Below, piece by piece: positions 9,956-22,307 of a stretch of 64,000 bases of DNA. How positions within the stretch are numbered: position 1 is the first letter of the stretch; each line of letters starts with the position of its first letter. A model generated the notes under the pieces. That model ran no database searches. It was given only the letters and a program-made list of their open reading frames with translations, and had not been told where the DNA came from. Where the stretch lies: positions 879,333 to 943,332 of the forward strand of contig NW_006767433.1 in NCBI RefSeq assembly GCF_000264995.1, in the 5' to 3' direction. Source of the stretch: Punctularia strigosozonata HHB-11173 SS5. Its lineage: Eukaryota; Basidiomycota; Agaricomycetes; Corticiales; Punctulariaceae. Position numbers and translations under genes: made by a program.

Positions 9956-12231
9956 CCAGCCCTCACTTGTATGTGGGCGATGGTCGTAACGGTAGCTTGG
10001 CTCGGGCACACGTCGGTCCTGAGGTACACACCACAGCCGCCATGGTGCGGATGACAAACACCGAGCCCCCCTGGCCGATGGACTAAAAGCGTAATTCTTC
10101 ATTAATCATGGAAGGCTTGCTAGCACGTCGGCTCGCATCGAGCTATCGACATCCGCGTAGATCAATGGCTCCATTCTCTAACGTCAGATATAGCCACGGA
10201 ACTCACCAGCATACGACCTAGGACGTGACTCCAGAGTTATCGCCCAGTTCAAGTCATTTGAGCGGGCTCTTGCACAGTGATTGTCAGACTGACATGCATA
10301 CAGCGATATCAGCCCTCAGGCATAACACGGTGAAGCCCTCGGAAGAAATTGCCTAAAATCAGTGTTTCCCAAACAGTATCAAAGCGAGAAAAGGAACGCC
10401 AATGACATACCGACTGCCACAATTACGGATGACATGATGAAAATGAGTCGTGATCCGAACTCGGCATTCAGACCAAGTCGGGTGTCCGACGCCTCCGATG
10501 TGGAAGATGGGAAGAGCCGCGACGCCGAAGTTGGGAGAAGTCATAGAGAGCCCAACGTCAAACTAGAGGTTCCGTGCTACTCCGATTGGGTGATTGAACT
10601 CCGGAATGTCGAATTCAGTAGCCGATGCTACACGGATCGAACATGAATGCGGAACCTCACGACCTCAGCTGGGTTGAATGGCAGAGCGTGTTGCTTCTTG
10701 CTTCTTGCGCACGTTCGGGCTATTTACTGTGAATTCAATACTTGGGGACAGCTCGTGCTGGCGGCGCTTATACCTCGGTCAACTATCCGTTCGATTTCGG
10801 GAGGGGAGACCTTGGATCGCGTGCGGGAAATTGAAATGTTGTGATGCAGACGAATATTGCGGATCCGGAGGGCGTATCGAAGGGTGCTCGGGATGAAGAT
10901 TATACCCTCGGCACCGGTGGGCATGTGCCGCTTCGGAACTGTCAATATGCGACCAAGTTCTTTCAATGTCCACATTCGCGCAGAGACGACTTACTTTCAT
11001 CGTCGAGCAGACGCGCGTTCAATTGCTGACGAGCCATCAGAATATCTCCAACAATTGTCTCCCGTTACACAACGTACTCCTCATTTGTGGGTGACGCATG
11101 AGAGAATTCGCCAAGCCACCATCCCATGCCACGACGGCGCGAGACAAGCGCCGGCGGTGGCATCAGCTAGAAGCAAGCGTGCCGATGGTGTAATTTCGTG
11201 TGAGCGGCTAAAGAATCTCGGAGCACTCACAACAATACCAACCGCTTCCAGTCCGACGGAATATCGAGAGTTGCGCGATTCGTTCATTTTCTGAGCAGGC
11301 TGGAGAATTCATGACAACCATACGTGTACACCGTGCATCGCCTAGATACTGGTCGCAAAGACGTCAGCCTACGGCTCTCTGGCTAACCTCAAGATCGCCC
11401 CACCTCTCTGTGTCATACCGGCGTGCCCATCTTATGTTCCATTTCTTCCAGTCCTTGCACCCTTGACCCTCCTGCTGACGCTTGTCCTCTTTCTTGGCAT
11501 GTGCATTGCGGACCGTATCGCCCTCCTTCCTCCACTCGTTTCGCTCCTATGTACACGTCTCAGTTCAAACACGCCAAGCCACTATTAACAATGTGCAGCG
11601 AGATCAAAGGCTGTTCCGCCGTCAGAGCAGCGATGCCAACACGAAGGTGGAGGAGAACTGCAGTAAATATGTAAAACCGAGCCAACTTGCATTCGCGGCG
11701 CGAGACTCGGCGTGGTCGCGTCACGAGTTCAGACGGACCTCCTCTCTGCTCTTGCGATGACTACCGTTGTACCAAGTGCAGCTCGTTAATTAATCGCTAA
11801 ACTTCAAGGAGCTCTACCATGTCAAAAATGCGATATCGTTCTGGTCAACCTCCGACTGACCGCTGGACGAGATGGCGGACCGTGCAGATGCATGCTTTCC
11901 GAGCATCGTTCTGGCGGTTTATTACCGCCCATTCCTCATTCCGATCGGACAGCGGATAGTTCACCCTTATCCCGCTGCAGGAACGTTCTCGAGTATCTTC
12001 GATAATGCTCCTATTCTCCCTCCTTGACCGACGGACCGCGAACGGAACGGCTGCTTCCCTCTGGCATTAATCCGCCGCGGAACAACGTCCCTTGCCGCTC
12101 GCGCGACGACGACCTCATTCCGCCGCCCCTTCGCCAGCCAGGAAATAGAGGATAATCTGCATCAAGCGTGCTCCAGGGATTGATTGCTAGAGTATATCCA
12201 TTATATGCCCCTGTTCTCCTCGTCGGTCGTG
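9956..12231. other. 2.3 kb gene-poor interval
   Basis: Only short frames without family resemblance or consistent splice sites. No repeat, RNA gene or transposon ends were recognised. Confidence 0.55.
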
Positions 12232-12238
12232 TATAAAA
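12232..12238 (+). promoter_or_regulatory. TATA box of the CPL1-like gene
   Basis: TATAAAA 59 bp before the ATG at 12297, followed by a pyrimidine-rich CATCCATCCATC leader, typical of a strongly expressed basidiomycete gene. Confidence 0.65.
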
Positions 12239-12296
12239 CCTCGCCCATCCTCGCCTTGGTCCTGTCATCACTCACCCATCCTCACATCCATCCATC

Positions 12297-13530
12297 ATGC
12301 AGACCCGTGGACGTTCCCTCAGCCTTACTCTCGCCTTGATTGCGCTAGTTCCTGCCACGCTGGCGCAAACGGCTTGCCCAGCCGGAAGCTACAACACCGA
12401 GACCGGCGAAGATCCATGCACCGCATGCCCTGCTGGCCAGTACCAAGACCGTGAGTTGAGATCTCTTCACGGGCTCTCTTCACCGCCTCACGTGTGCTTC
12501 AGAAACTGGTCAAACTGCGTGTATCAACGCCCAGGCGGGGTATTTCGTCGCCGACACGGGCGCCACAGCACAGACCATCTGCCCGGCGGGTTCCTACAGC
12601 GCGACGGAGGGCAGCACGGAGTGCACCACTTGCCCGGCAGGGTCGTCCTGCCCTACGGAGGGTGAGACGGCTCCTGTGTCGTGCCAGCCGGGGCAGTTCC
12701 AAGACCAGACCGGCGCGACGACCTGTAACGACTGCGCAGCGGTGAGCACATTCTTCTGCTACAGCGCGTCGGACACGATCTGATCTCGTCGCTGCAGGGC
12801 TCCTTCAGCGACCTCTTTGGCGCCACGGCGTGCTGCACCTGCTGCTCTGGGTTTTATCAAGACCAGACGGGTCAGACGTCGTGCACGGTCTGTCCCGCCG
12901 AGGGAACCTTTGCGCAAGGCTACTCGGACCCCGGCGCGACGAACGTCGAGCAGTGCACTGCGCAGTCCGGCGCCGTCGCCACTTGTGACCAGGACACCTC
13001 GACCGGCACATGCCGTGAGCATACACTCTCTCCTCCATTCCACATGAGGTCGTACTGACGATTCGTTCTCAGCCACGACGACCGCAGATCCCGCTACGCC
13101 CACCGGCGGAACGCGCAAGCGTGCCCCGCTCCGCCCTCGTTCCGGGTCGTGCGCACGCGGCCAGAGCTCCTGCCCGGTCTACAAAAACGGCGCCGTATCC
13201 GGATACGAGTGCGTCAACACGTCGATGAACCTCGAGCAGTGCGGCGGATGCGTCACCAGCGGAGGCGGCCTTGACGGCGCTCGATCGCTCGACGGCGGGA
13301 GGGACTGCAGCGCGATCCCTCAGGTGGACGAGGTCAGCTGTTTCAAAGGCGGCTGCCACATCAGTGAGTCTCGTTTTGCAAGCCCGATGTTGCTCGGTAA
13401 GCTGACCTTTGTGTGCACAGAATCTTGCCGCGCTGGCTACGAAGTTTCGGAGGATGGCGAACGCTGCCAGGCTTCGAAGACTACTACTCGCAAGCGTACG
13501 CAGAGCCGCAAGAACAAGAGGACCGTCTAA
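12297..13530 (+). CDS. Secreted Cys-rich protein with CPL1-like domain
   Basis: The model is join(12297-12450, 12503-12741, 12798-13014, 13073-13363, 13421-13530), 336 aa, all GT-AG and in frame. A clear signal peptide ends near LVPATLAQ. Residues about 24-190 hold repeated ephrin-receptor-like modules of the type CPAGxYxxxxG...C (CPAGSYNTETGE, CPAGSYSATEGS, CQPGQFQDQTGA, CCSGFYQDQTGQ). After a basic TRKRAPLRPRSG linker comes the C-terminal domain seen in Cryptococcus Cpl1 and many Agaricomycete proteins: SCARGQSSCPVY, ECVNTSMNLEQCGGCV, GRDCSAIPQVDEVSC, CRAGYEVSEDGERC. It ends in a basic KTTTRKRTQSRKNKRTV tail. Likely a secreted or wall protein; the molecular role is unknown. TRKR could be a Kex2 site separating the two halves. 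An exon-4 relic lies at 8440. Confidence 0.9.
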
Positions 13531-13784
13531 GCATTCTTCTTACGTTTTGCTACGCATTGGAGGTCTCGACCCCCGCTGCATGTGTATGAAAGCATGTCCG
13601 TGTGGTGTCTTTATTCCCGTTCTGCAATAACAATCGGATCATTTCACTACTCCCGCGCCAACCGTATATGAACGTTGCAGATCAGCGAATTTGTGGTGCT
13701 TATAAACCCGTCGGACGTTCACAATTGATAATGTGGGGCTAAACATCGATGCGAAAGGTTCCATGGGCGAGAAACGGACGTAGC

Positions 13785-13804
13785 GATAAGATAAGATAAG
13801 ATTC
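13785..13804 (+). promoter_or_regulatory. Tandem GATAA cluster
   Basis: Three GATAA units in exact 5-bp tandem, ending about 46 bp before the ATG at 13850. GATAAG is the recognition core of fungal GATA factors (nitrogen and iron regulators). Whether it is functional or a microsatellite cannot be told from sequence. Confidence 0.35.
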
Positions 13805-13849
13805 ATTGGTAGAGCGCGGAGGTTTGGAGAGTCAAGTCCGTTCTCGTCC

Positions 13850-15044
13850 ATGTCCTCTCCCTCATCCCGCGGCGAACCCACCGCCCACCCTCATACCGAG
13901 GACCGCGATGCCAATGAAACGCTGCACGACATATCAAACTCAGCTCATGGGCGCGTCATTGCCGTCGACTTGGACGATGTCCTCAGCATGACGAACCAGG
14001 AGGCTGCCGACTGTCAGTACACCTAGCACAACCCATGAAGGCTCTGTCGCTCATCCTGGAGGACTCACGAGGGGCTGACGATCGGCATGGTCAGGGCATA
14101 ACGAGACGTATGGCTCGGACATGAGCGTCAACCAATTCTACTGCACGTACCATGTTCCCGCTTCAGCCTGTGAACGTGCGACCGGGAACTCACATACACA
14201 TACAGATTATCATTGGTGGAAGAACCCTCACTGGGGTAAACCTCGCGACACGATTCACAAGGTCAAGCAGATGTACGCGACGGGGCGCGTGTACGCCGCG
14301 TCGCCCGTGCTCGGCGCGGCCGAGGGCCTGCAAAAGCTGAAGGACATGGGATACCGGCTCGTTGTCGTCACCGCTCGCGAGCGCGCCGAGCTCCCGCCGA
14401 CGGAGGAGTGGCTGGAAAAGTACTTCCCTGGTAAGCCACCGCCTCCAATCGTCCAATGACGCGTAGAGGTCGGTCGAGCACGTTGAGGAACGAAACTGCC
14501 AGACGTCTTCCACGACATCGTGTGCACCGGCAGCTCGTTCACGTTCGTCGGAGAGGGCGGGCATCAGATCACGACCAAGATGTCCAAGGTTCAGGTGAGC
14601 CAGTCGCCCGCGTTCACGAGCCCGCGACGAGAGGGCAGGATCGGCTCACGCCCCTCATAGGCCTGCCAAGACCTCGGCGCCCAGGTCCTCATCGACGACT
14701 CGATCGAGAACGCGCTGATCGTCGCGGGCGCCTCGCCTCCCATCCCGGTGCTCCTCTTCGGCGAGCACCAGTGGAACAAGCGCGTCTCCGAAGTGCGGTC
14801 CTCTGCGCCCTCTAAAGCCGACGGGTCTTCGGCCGGTTCGGGGCAGGACGAGTCGGAACTGGACGTGACGCAGATGAGCTTCGAAGAGCGGTTGCAGCGC
14901 GAGGGCGGGCACGAATGGTGGAAGGACGAGGAGGCGTCCGCGCAGGAACAGATCGCGCAGCGCCCGATACACAGGGTCAAGAACTGGGACGAGGTCGTGC
15001 GATGGGTCGAACAGAACCTTCAACCTAAGGACTCCTCAGGCTGA
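13850..15044 (+). CDS. HAD-superfamily 5'-nucleotidase-like protein
   Basis: The model is join(13850-14012, 14095-14142, 14206-14430, 14503-14594, 14661-15044), 303 aa. The HAD nucleophile motif is VIAVDLDDVLSMTN (about 38-51), the form seen in deoxyribonucleotidase (NT5C)-like proteins. Motif II is LVVVTARE. The acidic motif is VLIDDSIENALIV. Between them is the conserved WHNETYGSDM...FYYYHWWKNPHWG segment. A cytosolic phosphatase is expected; the true substrate is unknown for this fungal family. Intron 2 begins with GC rather than GT: only the GC donor at 14143 with the acceptor at 14205 rebuilds FYYYHWWKNP in phase, although the frame also happens to read through it. The C-terminal third is charged and ends in NWDEVVRWVEQNL. 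Confidence 0.85.
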
Positions 15045-15448
15045 TCTCGCGTTAATTGTGAGGCTTGCAGCAATACACCCCACACCACAAGAAATATCGT
15101 GTAACGTCATGATATATTCTAGCCGTCATTTTGGAGCCGTACATGAAACAAGAGTGATAATGATATACACACAGCACTGATCCAACGGGGGTCCCCGGTA
15201 TGGTAGAAAACACAACAATAGGTGGGGTAATGTCAACGGAGCGCGCCACAGGCGCGCCTTTAGCCCGTGAGCCGAAAAGTGCAGTACAGAGCCAAAAGGA
15301 AGGCGCAATAAGTAGAGTAAAGTTGAGGCAATCAGGCCTGGAGATGGATATGTCGTCGGTTGATTATGCACAATGCGTCGGTGGGATGGGGGTGATGGGA
15401 TGATGGTGTTACAAGACGTGGGGAAAAGAGAAGGGGGGGTGGGGTTAC
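15045..15448. other. Convergent 3' region, no gene seen
   Basis: Short interval between the converging nucleotidase-like gene and the OPT transporter; presumably 3' UTRs of both. Confidence 0.55.
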
Positions 15449-18316
15449 TCAGTTCCAGGTGCTAGGGCCGAAGGTCTCGTTTGCGGCGAGAGTGTAGAAC
15501 GGCGCGCCTTCCGCGTCGAGGTTGTTCATCCAGCCGGTGTTGCCCCACCACGCCTGGATGGTGTTCAGGCCGATGGTTCCGTTCTTCGGGAATTGCAGGC
15601 TGCAACAAAGGTCCATGTCAGCCTCTCCAAAAAAGAGCGCGTCCGATATCGCGCGCGAAGAGTCTCTGTAACTCACCAGAAGAAGATGACGATGAGCGCC
15701 AGCGACACGCCCGAGTCGAGCGCGGCGGAGAGGATGTAGTTGTACCGCATCCACCAGCGGAAGTGGAAGCGGCGCATGAACCACTGGAACACGAACCCGA
15801 CCGCGAACCAGGACGCGTAGTTGATGCCGCTCGCGGGGGGGATGAAGGCGACGCCGTTGAAGAACACGGGCATATTCACGTACCGCCAGAGCGAGCGCGG
15901 GTACTTGCGCGCGAGGAAGTAGAACGGGATCGGGGCGATCGCGCCGATGAGGAAGAAGAACACGAGCGGGTAGTAGATCGCGCCCTTGGAGAAGATCCGC
16001 GAGGGCCCGATCCCGCCCCAGAGCAGGGAGGCGGAGGCGAAGGTGCCCGTGGACGGGCAGATGAAGCCGTTCTTCTGGTCGTCGGTGCACATCCCCTCGA
16101 TGTTGCCGAACATCCAGGACTGGACGCCGACGACGACGAAGCAGGAGAGCACGGTCGCGATCGACTGGGACCAGAACATGATGCGCGGCGGGACCTTCAT
16201 GTAGTGCCCGAGCTTGAGGTCGCCGGCGAAGGCGAGACCCTGCTGCGTTGCGATGAAGCCGTAGGTCTTGAAGATCATCATCGCGATCGGCCGGCCGGGG
16301 AGCGCGTAGCCGATGATGAGCTCGACGAGGACGTTGAGCGGCACCTGCTGGTTCGTGATGGCCTGGATGATACCGCACGGGACCATGAGCACGAGGGAGA
16401 TGAGGAGCGCGAGGACGTAGGCCCAAACGGGGAGTTGCGTCGGCCAGTGCTCGATCGCGACGATACCGAGGACGAAGGCGACGACGAAGAGGAGGAAGTA
16501 CCAGTAGTGCGGAACCTCTGGGTAGGCGGCCATGAGACGCGCGTGCACGTCGCGCTCGTCCTTGAGCGAGCGGCGGATCTGGCGCATGATGTCGTGGCGG
16601 TACCACAGGAAGACGTGGACGATGACAGCGGTGAAGGCGGCGAAGGAAACACCGTAGGAGAGCGCGAACGTCGTAGAGATGAAGACCGGCGAGTAGGCCT
16701 TGTACTTCTCGACGTCAAAGACGCCGTTGCTGACGATCCTGGTGACGTCGTAGGACGCGCCCGTGTTGTCGTACGTATCGAAGCCAGAGATGGGGAGGAA
16801 CTTGGCGAAGAAGACGTTGCGGTAGTAGAGGATCGGGGTGAGGACCCAGAACCACAGGACGAACGACACGAAGGTGTTCGCCTCCGCCCACCACTGTGCA
16901 AGCATAAATTGAGACATTGTGCTTCATAGAAGAAGGAGAGCTGAACGTACCGGGACTACGAGAGGACTGCCGATGTACGCGATCATAGACCAATCGAAGG
17001 TCAGGATACCCATGCCAAGGCCGGTGTTGGTGCCGAACAGTTGGTTGACGACGATGTTGTTCGGCTTGATCCAGCACACCCAGTTCATGACGCTGAGCCC
17101 GGTCCAGAGGTATCCGGGCACCCAGTACCACACGAAGCTGGCGAGGAGCGCGAAGCAGAAGAAGCGTTCGCGGGTCATGTGTCCCCGATCGCGGCGGCCA
17201 AAGTTCTTGTGGAGCGTGTTGAACAGCGCGGCGTTGACGAGCGCGCCTGGCCAGATCATGCTCGACGGCCAGACGAGGAACTGGCGGACGAGGCCGCCGA
17301 AGGCGTAGCCGATGAGCTGGGACGAGACGGTGAGGAGGATCTGGTACGCGAACGGCCAGTTCTGGCCGTAGAAGACGCGCTGGGCGGCGATGACCTCGGT
17401 CGCGTACGCGCCGCCGACGACGACGTTGGCCATAACAGTGATGACGGTGTGCTCCTTCACGTTGAACGGCGAGCCGTCGTTGAGGGTGAAGCTGATAGAA
17501 CGGCCGCGGAAGAGCGGAATGCGGATGCGGTGGCGGGGGAGGATATACTCGAGGCCTTTGCCGAGTGGGAGCGCCGTCAGCTGGGCGACGAGACCGGTGA
17601 TCTGCACGCTCGGGTCTACATGGAGCGCCGTCAGCGTGGTTCGAGGGCTATAGAAGCAAATACGTACAGCGCAGACCGAAGAACTGGTTGAGACCGGAGA
17701 TCAAGATCGTGTAGAAGATGCCGAGCACCCACCTATCGAAGTCGGTCAGAAACGAAGACGCTTAGGCGGGCAGAAAGGAAAAGCTCACATCCTGAAGGTG
17801 CTGACCGGCATAGAGGGGTCATCGATGTTAGACACCGCAGCGCGCACTTCAGCGTACGGCGACTCGCTGATAGGAAAACAGATCAGGAAACTGCAACGCG
17901 CGGACCAGGAGCCCGAGGCCGACTCACTCGTTGTAGTCCTGCTCAGGGACCGCGGTGGACTCGGTGCGCGAGGCCGAATCGAACCTCGTCGTGGAGTCGT
18001 CCGTCTGCTCGAGCGACTTGCCCGAGAACGACTCGGGCCTACCGAGCTTCTCGGTGGAGTACTTCGCGCCGAGCGTGCGTTTGTTGCCCATCTCGACGTC
18101 GGTCGCGCTCGACGTCTCGGAGACGCCGTCGCCGTTGCCGTGGACGTGGGTGCTGTCCATGTCCCAGTTGGGGTCGTTGAAGTGCGCGAGGTACGGGTCT
18201 TCCTCGACGTCCTCCGGCACGTCCGCGGCGCGGCGTTGGCGGAGGAAGGAGGGCAGGGCGATCCCGTACGCGGTGGTGGTGGCGGCGCCATCCGTATCGT
18301 TAGCCACGTAGGCCAT
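15449..18316 (-). CDS. OPT-family oligopeptide transporter
   Basis: Proton-coupled small-oligopeptide transporter of the plasma membrane, OPT family. The start is at 18316 (MAYVANDTDGAATT). A hydrophilic N-terminus of about 130 residues, rich in Ser, Thr and Asp, leads into SPYAEVRAAVSNIDDPSMPV, a motif that opens the OPT core. Membrane segments then follow to the end: VQITGLVAQLTALPLGKGLE, QLIGYAFGGLVRQFLVWP, GHYMKVPPRIMFWSQS, SASLLWGGIGPSRIFSKG and FFNGVAFIPPASGINYASW are all family-conserved. The C-terminus ANETFGPSTWN stops at 15449. About seven exons are joined by short introns (for example YN(D)-ESPY at about 17888-17930, and near 16920, 17660 and 17740). The copy looks complete. Two GATA-type sites about 690 bp upstream could place it under nitrogen control. 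Confidence 0.93.
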
Positions 18317-19174
18317 GGCTGTGTTCTCGAGGGGGGAGAAGCGCGCCGAAAGAGCAGGTTAAGATGAGAAGAGGAGGAAGGTAGTTGTAGAAGGGGAGGG
18401 GGGATGTGGGTCCAAGCACTCGCTGGCCGCTGCGGTCTCGGCGCAAGGGAAAGCAGCGGGCAGGGGAGAGGGCGGGGGAACAGATAGGTTGTAGGACCTG
18501 AGAGACGCGCCGCCCGCCTTGCTTTTGTAGCAGTCCGTAGGGCATGGAAGTCTGCCGAGCGATATGCCAGAAGTGGCCTACCGCCTGCGCTGCTTTGGTG
18601 TTCGCCAGGTACGCATGACATGGCGAAGGGGCGACACACAATAAGAGGGGTGAGATATCCGGAGGGCTCAAGCGCGTCTCATACAATAAGGCTGGGTACC
18701 CGAGGCCGCGGGTCGAGCGTTCCGGTCTCAGACCGACTCATCTCGCATAGCATCAAGATTCGAGGCCATCCTGCGCGTTTACGATACGTATTTTCCTGCC
18801 AGCACGGCGTTCAAGCTCCCAAAAGCGACGTTGTAAAGCGGTCGATTGGGCAGGACAAGGCGCACGAGTCGGACCGGAAGCGCAGGGGCATGGACGAGAA
18901 GCGGAAATGCGGAGGGTCGAAGGCCGGTCTTCACAATAAGACAATGGTCGTCGAAGGTAAGACACCGACACAATAAACACGGACCTTCCCGCTCGGCAGA
19001 TAAGATCGCACGCAACGTCCCACCATCTTATCTTAGATGGGCACAGCCACATGCCGATCCCAAAGCGTGCGCGTGAACTCGCTCGACGTCCAGGCTCGTT
19101 GGAACAACAATTGCATCTCTCGTACATGCTCCACGGTCTATAGTACTCGATACAACAGAATATTCCTCCGTGCC
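18317..19174. other. Upstream region of the OPT gene
   Basis: No gene. It holds the putative GATA sites listed separately and polypyrimidine tracts next to the OPT start. Confidence 0.5.
18998..19033. promoter_or_regulatory. Inverted pair of GATA-factor sites upstream of OPT
   Basis: AGATAAGA at 18998 and CTTATCT at 19027 face each other about 22 bp apart, roughly 690 bp before the OPT start. Paired GATA sites are common in nitrogen-controlled fungal permease promoters; function here is inference only. Confidence 0.35.
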
Positions 19175-21261
19175 TTAATGCTTCCGAGCCGAGTTGAGCG
19201 AAATAGCCTGTGGAGAAAGCAAAAATTGGCACGTCAGCCCTCGCAGAGCCCTCACAACCATCCACAAAAGAGCACATCACAAAAGGGTGGAGCAAAATGA
19301 TGATAGACACTTACGTCGCTTCCCCCATCAGATCGCCCCCCGTGGGCTGCTTCGCCGACAGCATTCCCGCTCGCGCGCTTGCGACTCGCGGGCTTTCCGA
19401 CAGAGACCATGCCGAGGAACACCATGAGGACGAGCGCGAGCGCGGCGACAGCGAGCGAGACGAAGGCGCCAATCACGCCCGCCTCCGCATTAGTGAGCGA
19501 GCCGTGGTGGTGCGCGGAGGCGAGGGCAGACGCGGACGCCTCGGCGAGCGCCGCGCATCCGCGGTCTTGAGTGTTGGAGCAGAGGGTGCACCACTCTGCG
19601 GTGCTGTTGATCGCGGCGGGCTGCATACGGAACGGACATGAGCACAAAATAACCCCGGTACGGTGCGCGAATCGCTTGTTGAGATTATTCACCGAAAGCT
19701 TGTCCACGAAGGATTGCAGCGGCACGTCGGCCTCGCCGAACATGTCGTACTGCGTGAAGCCGACGTCGGTCCCGTTCTTGAGCAAGAAGTTGACGACGGG
19801 CCCCGATCCGCTCCCGGATCGCACCTCGAACGCTGTCACGGCGGCGTAGTTCACTGTGACGTCGCCACGACGTCAATCACCATCCCCATGTCTCCGGTTC
19901 TGGTGTTCAAAGAGACGAGGAGCTCACCGATACCGGCCAGCTCGGGGTGGCCGACCGTGACCTGGGTCATGTTGAACAGGCTGAGGAACGGCTTGTAGGA
20001 GATCTCCTCGATGTACAGCTTGAGCGGGTCGGAGCCGTTGGCGATCCGGGTGAGGGCGGTCGTGATCGTGGGCAGGATCGTCCGGCCAGCGACTGGGGGG
20101 TACCTTGATCAATATCGGGAGTCGACCGAGCGGGAAAAAAGGCGGAGACGTACTGTTCCCGATTCCGTCGAGGCTGGGGTCGGAGAAGACGCCGTACTCG
20201 TGCCAGTTAGCGAGGTCCTGCACACGTTGGTGGACGGTCAGGTGGGGGGGGGGGGTCACAGAAAACGAGATGTTACTGACTCGAGCCTGCGCGAGGAAGG
20301 TAGGAGGTAGATTGTTCTTGAACGTGGAATTATACGTGTTCTGGACGTTCATATAGTCGAAAATCTATCCATGGAGACAGTCCGAATCATTCAGTTCTTT
20401 TGGTCGCATTGTCGCTGTACAACGTTTATCTCACGTTCCACTGCAAATCGCGCGTAAGCATTGGGTGTGAGAGGGAGAAACAGAGCATGGAAACGTTACC
20501 ATGTTCTTGAGACCGACGCTGCGACCATCAAGGTAAGGCGGAAGCGCGGTCAGGAACGGCGCTGCTTCCTTGGCCTTGGCCGTGAACTCGGACGAGTTGT
20601 AGAACGCGTCGGTGCTGGTCGTGAAAGGAGCGCAGTCGAGCCAGCCCTCCAGTGTGATATCGTCCTCCAGGACGGATTCGACTACGATCGGAACGAGATC
20701 AGCGTCGTCTTCCTCTTAGATCAAGATGAAACAAGGACAAGCGTACTCTGTACTAACGACCGAGGGTAGCTGACGGAGGACCCGTTCGCAACTTGGACGG
20801 TCATCGTCTCGTTCCATAATCCGGAAGCGAGCGCCGCGGCAGAGTCCCAGATCACGGCTCCCTCGTCGGCTGAACATTGAAAAGAGAATCATACGAGATA
20901 TGAGAACCGCAGACCCTAAGTGATGGTGAAGAAACACTCGCCAGAGTCCGCCCGGATGTAAAACTGATCCGGGTCCCAAGCGTCGGTGGTCGCGTTCTGG
21001 ATGTACGTGGACGACGAGGCGTCGAGGTACCTCGCTTTGAGAAGCGTGCCCGTCTCCTGCTCCTCGATCTGTGACAGTGAACGTCGTTTTGAGAGTTGTT
21101 AGCACGTACGATGCGGGTGAGGATGATACGGAACGTACCGCTCCGAGCGCGGTCAAGCTCGTGTCCGATGCGGTGTAGCTATCCGGGTCCTGGTAGAAGC
21201 CTCTCCGGTCTCCGTGACGGATGAGAAGGACGACGCCCAAGAGATCTCCGTTAGAAGTCAT
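19175..21261 (-). CDS. Histidine acid phosphatase-like membrane protein
   Basis: The start at 21261 gives MTSNGDLLGVVLLIRHGDRR, with the histidine-phosphatase motif RHGxR almost at the N-terminus. Further exons give ARYLDASSSTYIQNATTDAW, WDPDQFYIRADSGECF, GAVIWDSAAALASGLWN, VLEDDITLEGWLDCAPF, DLANWHEYGVFSDPSLDG and a long C-terminal region of the family, then one transmembrane helix (AGVIGAFVSLAVAALALVLMVFLGM) and a short basic tail. About nine exons with introns near 50-65 nt. The end is uncertain: a strong GTAAGT donor at 19314 joined to the acceptor at 19208 ends the protein at 19175; reading on stops at 19252. No signal peptide is evident, which is odd for a protein with a C-terminal anchor. 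I did not pin down the second catalytic His motif. Confidence 0.8.
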
Positions 21262-22307
21262 CGTCGCACAGAGATTGCAACGCCGTGAGGAATCGTGGGT
21301 GGGTATAAGGCCAGATGCGGAGGCGGGGGAGCGCAACAGGTTCGATCGACAGAGGGAGTCATGTTTATATCTCTCAAGCCCGCATGCAGTATGGCAGCTC
21401 TTCGAGAAGGAAGTAAACCTGAGCAAAGATGAAGTGGGTATCACATTGATGATATCGTGCGCATCCGTTCACGGGCTGGCTCAAGGATGTCAAGGACAAG
21501 GTTGGGCCACACCAAGCGGGGTTAAGTATGGCCACGTGCCATCGTGCCGTCCGCCGGCATCACACCGCGTTCATGAGGTTCTGAATGTCACCTTGCCCCC
21601 CAATTTCTTCAAGTACTTACGTGTGTTACGGGCCTACGGGACGGCGAACTGCAGCCACAGAACTCGACCAACGTTTGACACCGTACGGCCCCGAGTTTCT
21701 CTTTCGCTATGTGCCATGCGTCTCTTACTGTGGATCGAGCGATTCCACAGACCCGGACCTGGAAGGGCCGGGCAGGAATGCATGGAAGAAGCAAGTAAGG
21801 CACCCGATCTTTGCCACTGAAAACCTGCACACAACTCGCTCAAGCAGGTTGCTTACCTATATACCCTGATGCGCCCAGAGAGGGTCCACTGTGCAGACAC
21901 GCGGCCGCTCGCTATAATTACCTCCTCCGTGTGTGTTTTCGGGCGCGCTGCGGTCCATGCGACACGGGGAAAGGACACCAACGTGTACGCCGCTGTGGTC
22001 GCACATACGCCCCCGAATTTTCCAAAGAGTCGTCAGCTACGGACATTGTCATTATGATGTCGAGCGACGGACGCCCTCACGACGGTCAACTCGGGGCGTT
22101 CATTGAGTGTTGAACGGATGGCCTAGGGTAGAGCGGGGCATTGCTGTAAGACGATCGTTTGACCTTCGTTCTCGCATGGCGTCAAAGCCGCTGTCCAGGC
22201 GACAGTCTTCTTATGAGCGACTTTCCCTTCCATGACCAAGCTGATCCGCATCACGATACAGTACACTGCATGATTTTACACATCTAGGTTCCGCCGACCA
22301 ACCGAGC
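21262..22307. other. 1 kb intergenic, no gene seen
   Basis: Upstream region of the phosphatase-like gene and 3' region of the dioxygenase. A GATATAAACA element about 100 bp upstream of 21261 on the minus strand may be the phosphatase TATA box. Confidence 0.5.

Noticed and set aside
15481-16929. 482-codon plus-strand frame
   Set aside because: Antisense to the OPT transporter; charged, repetitive and without family resemblance.
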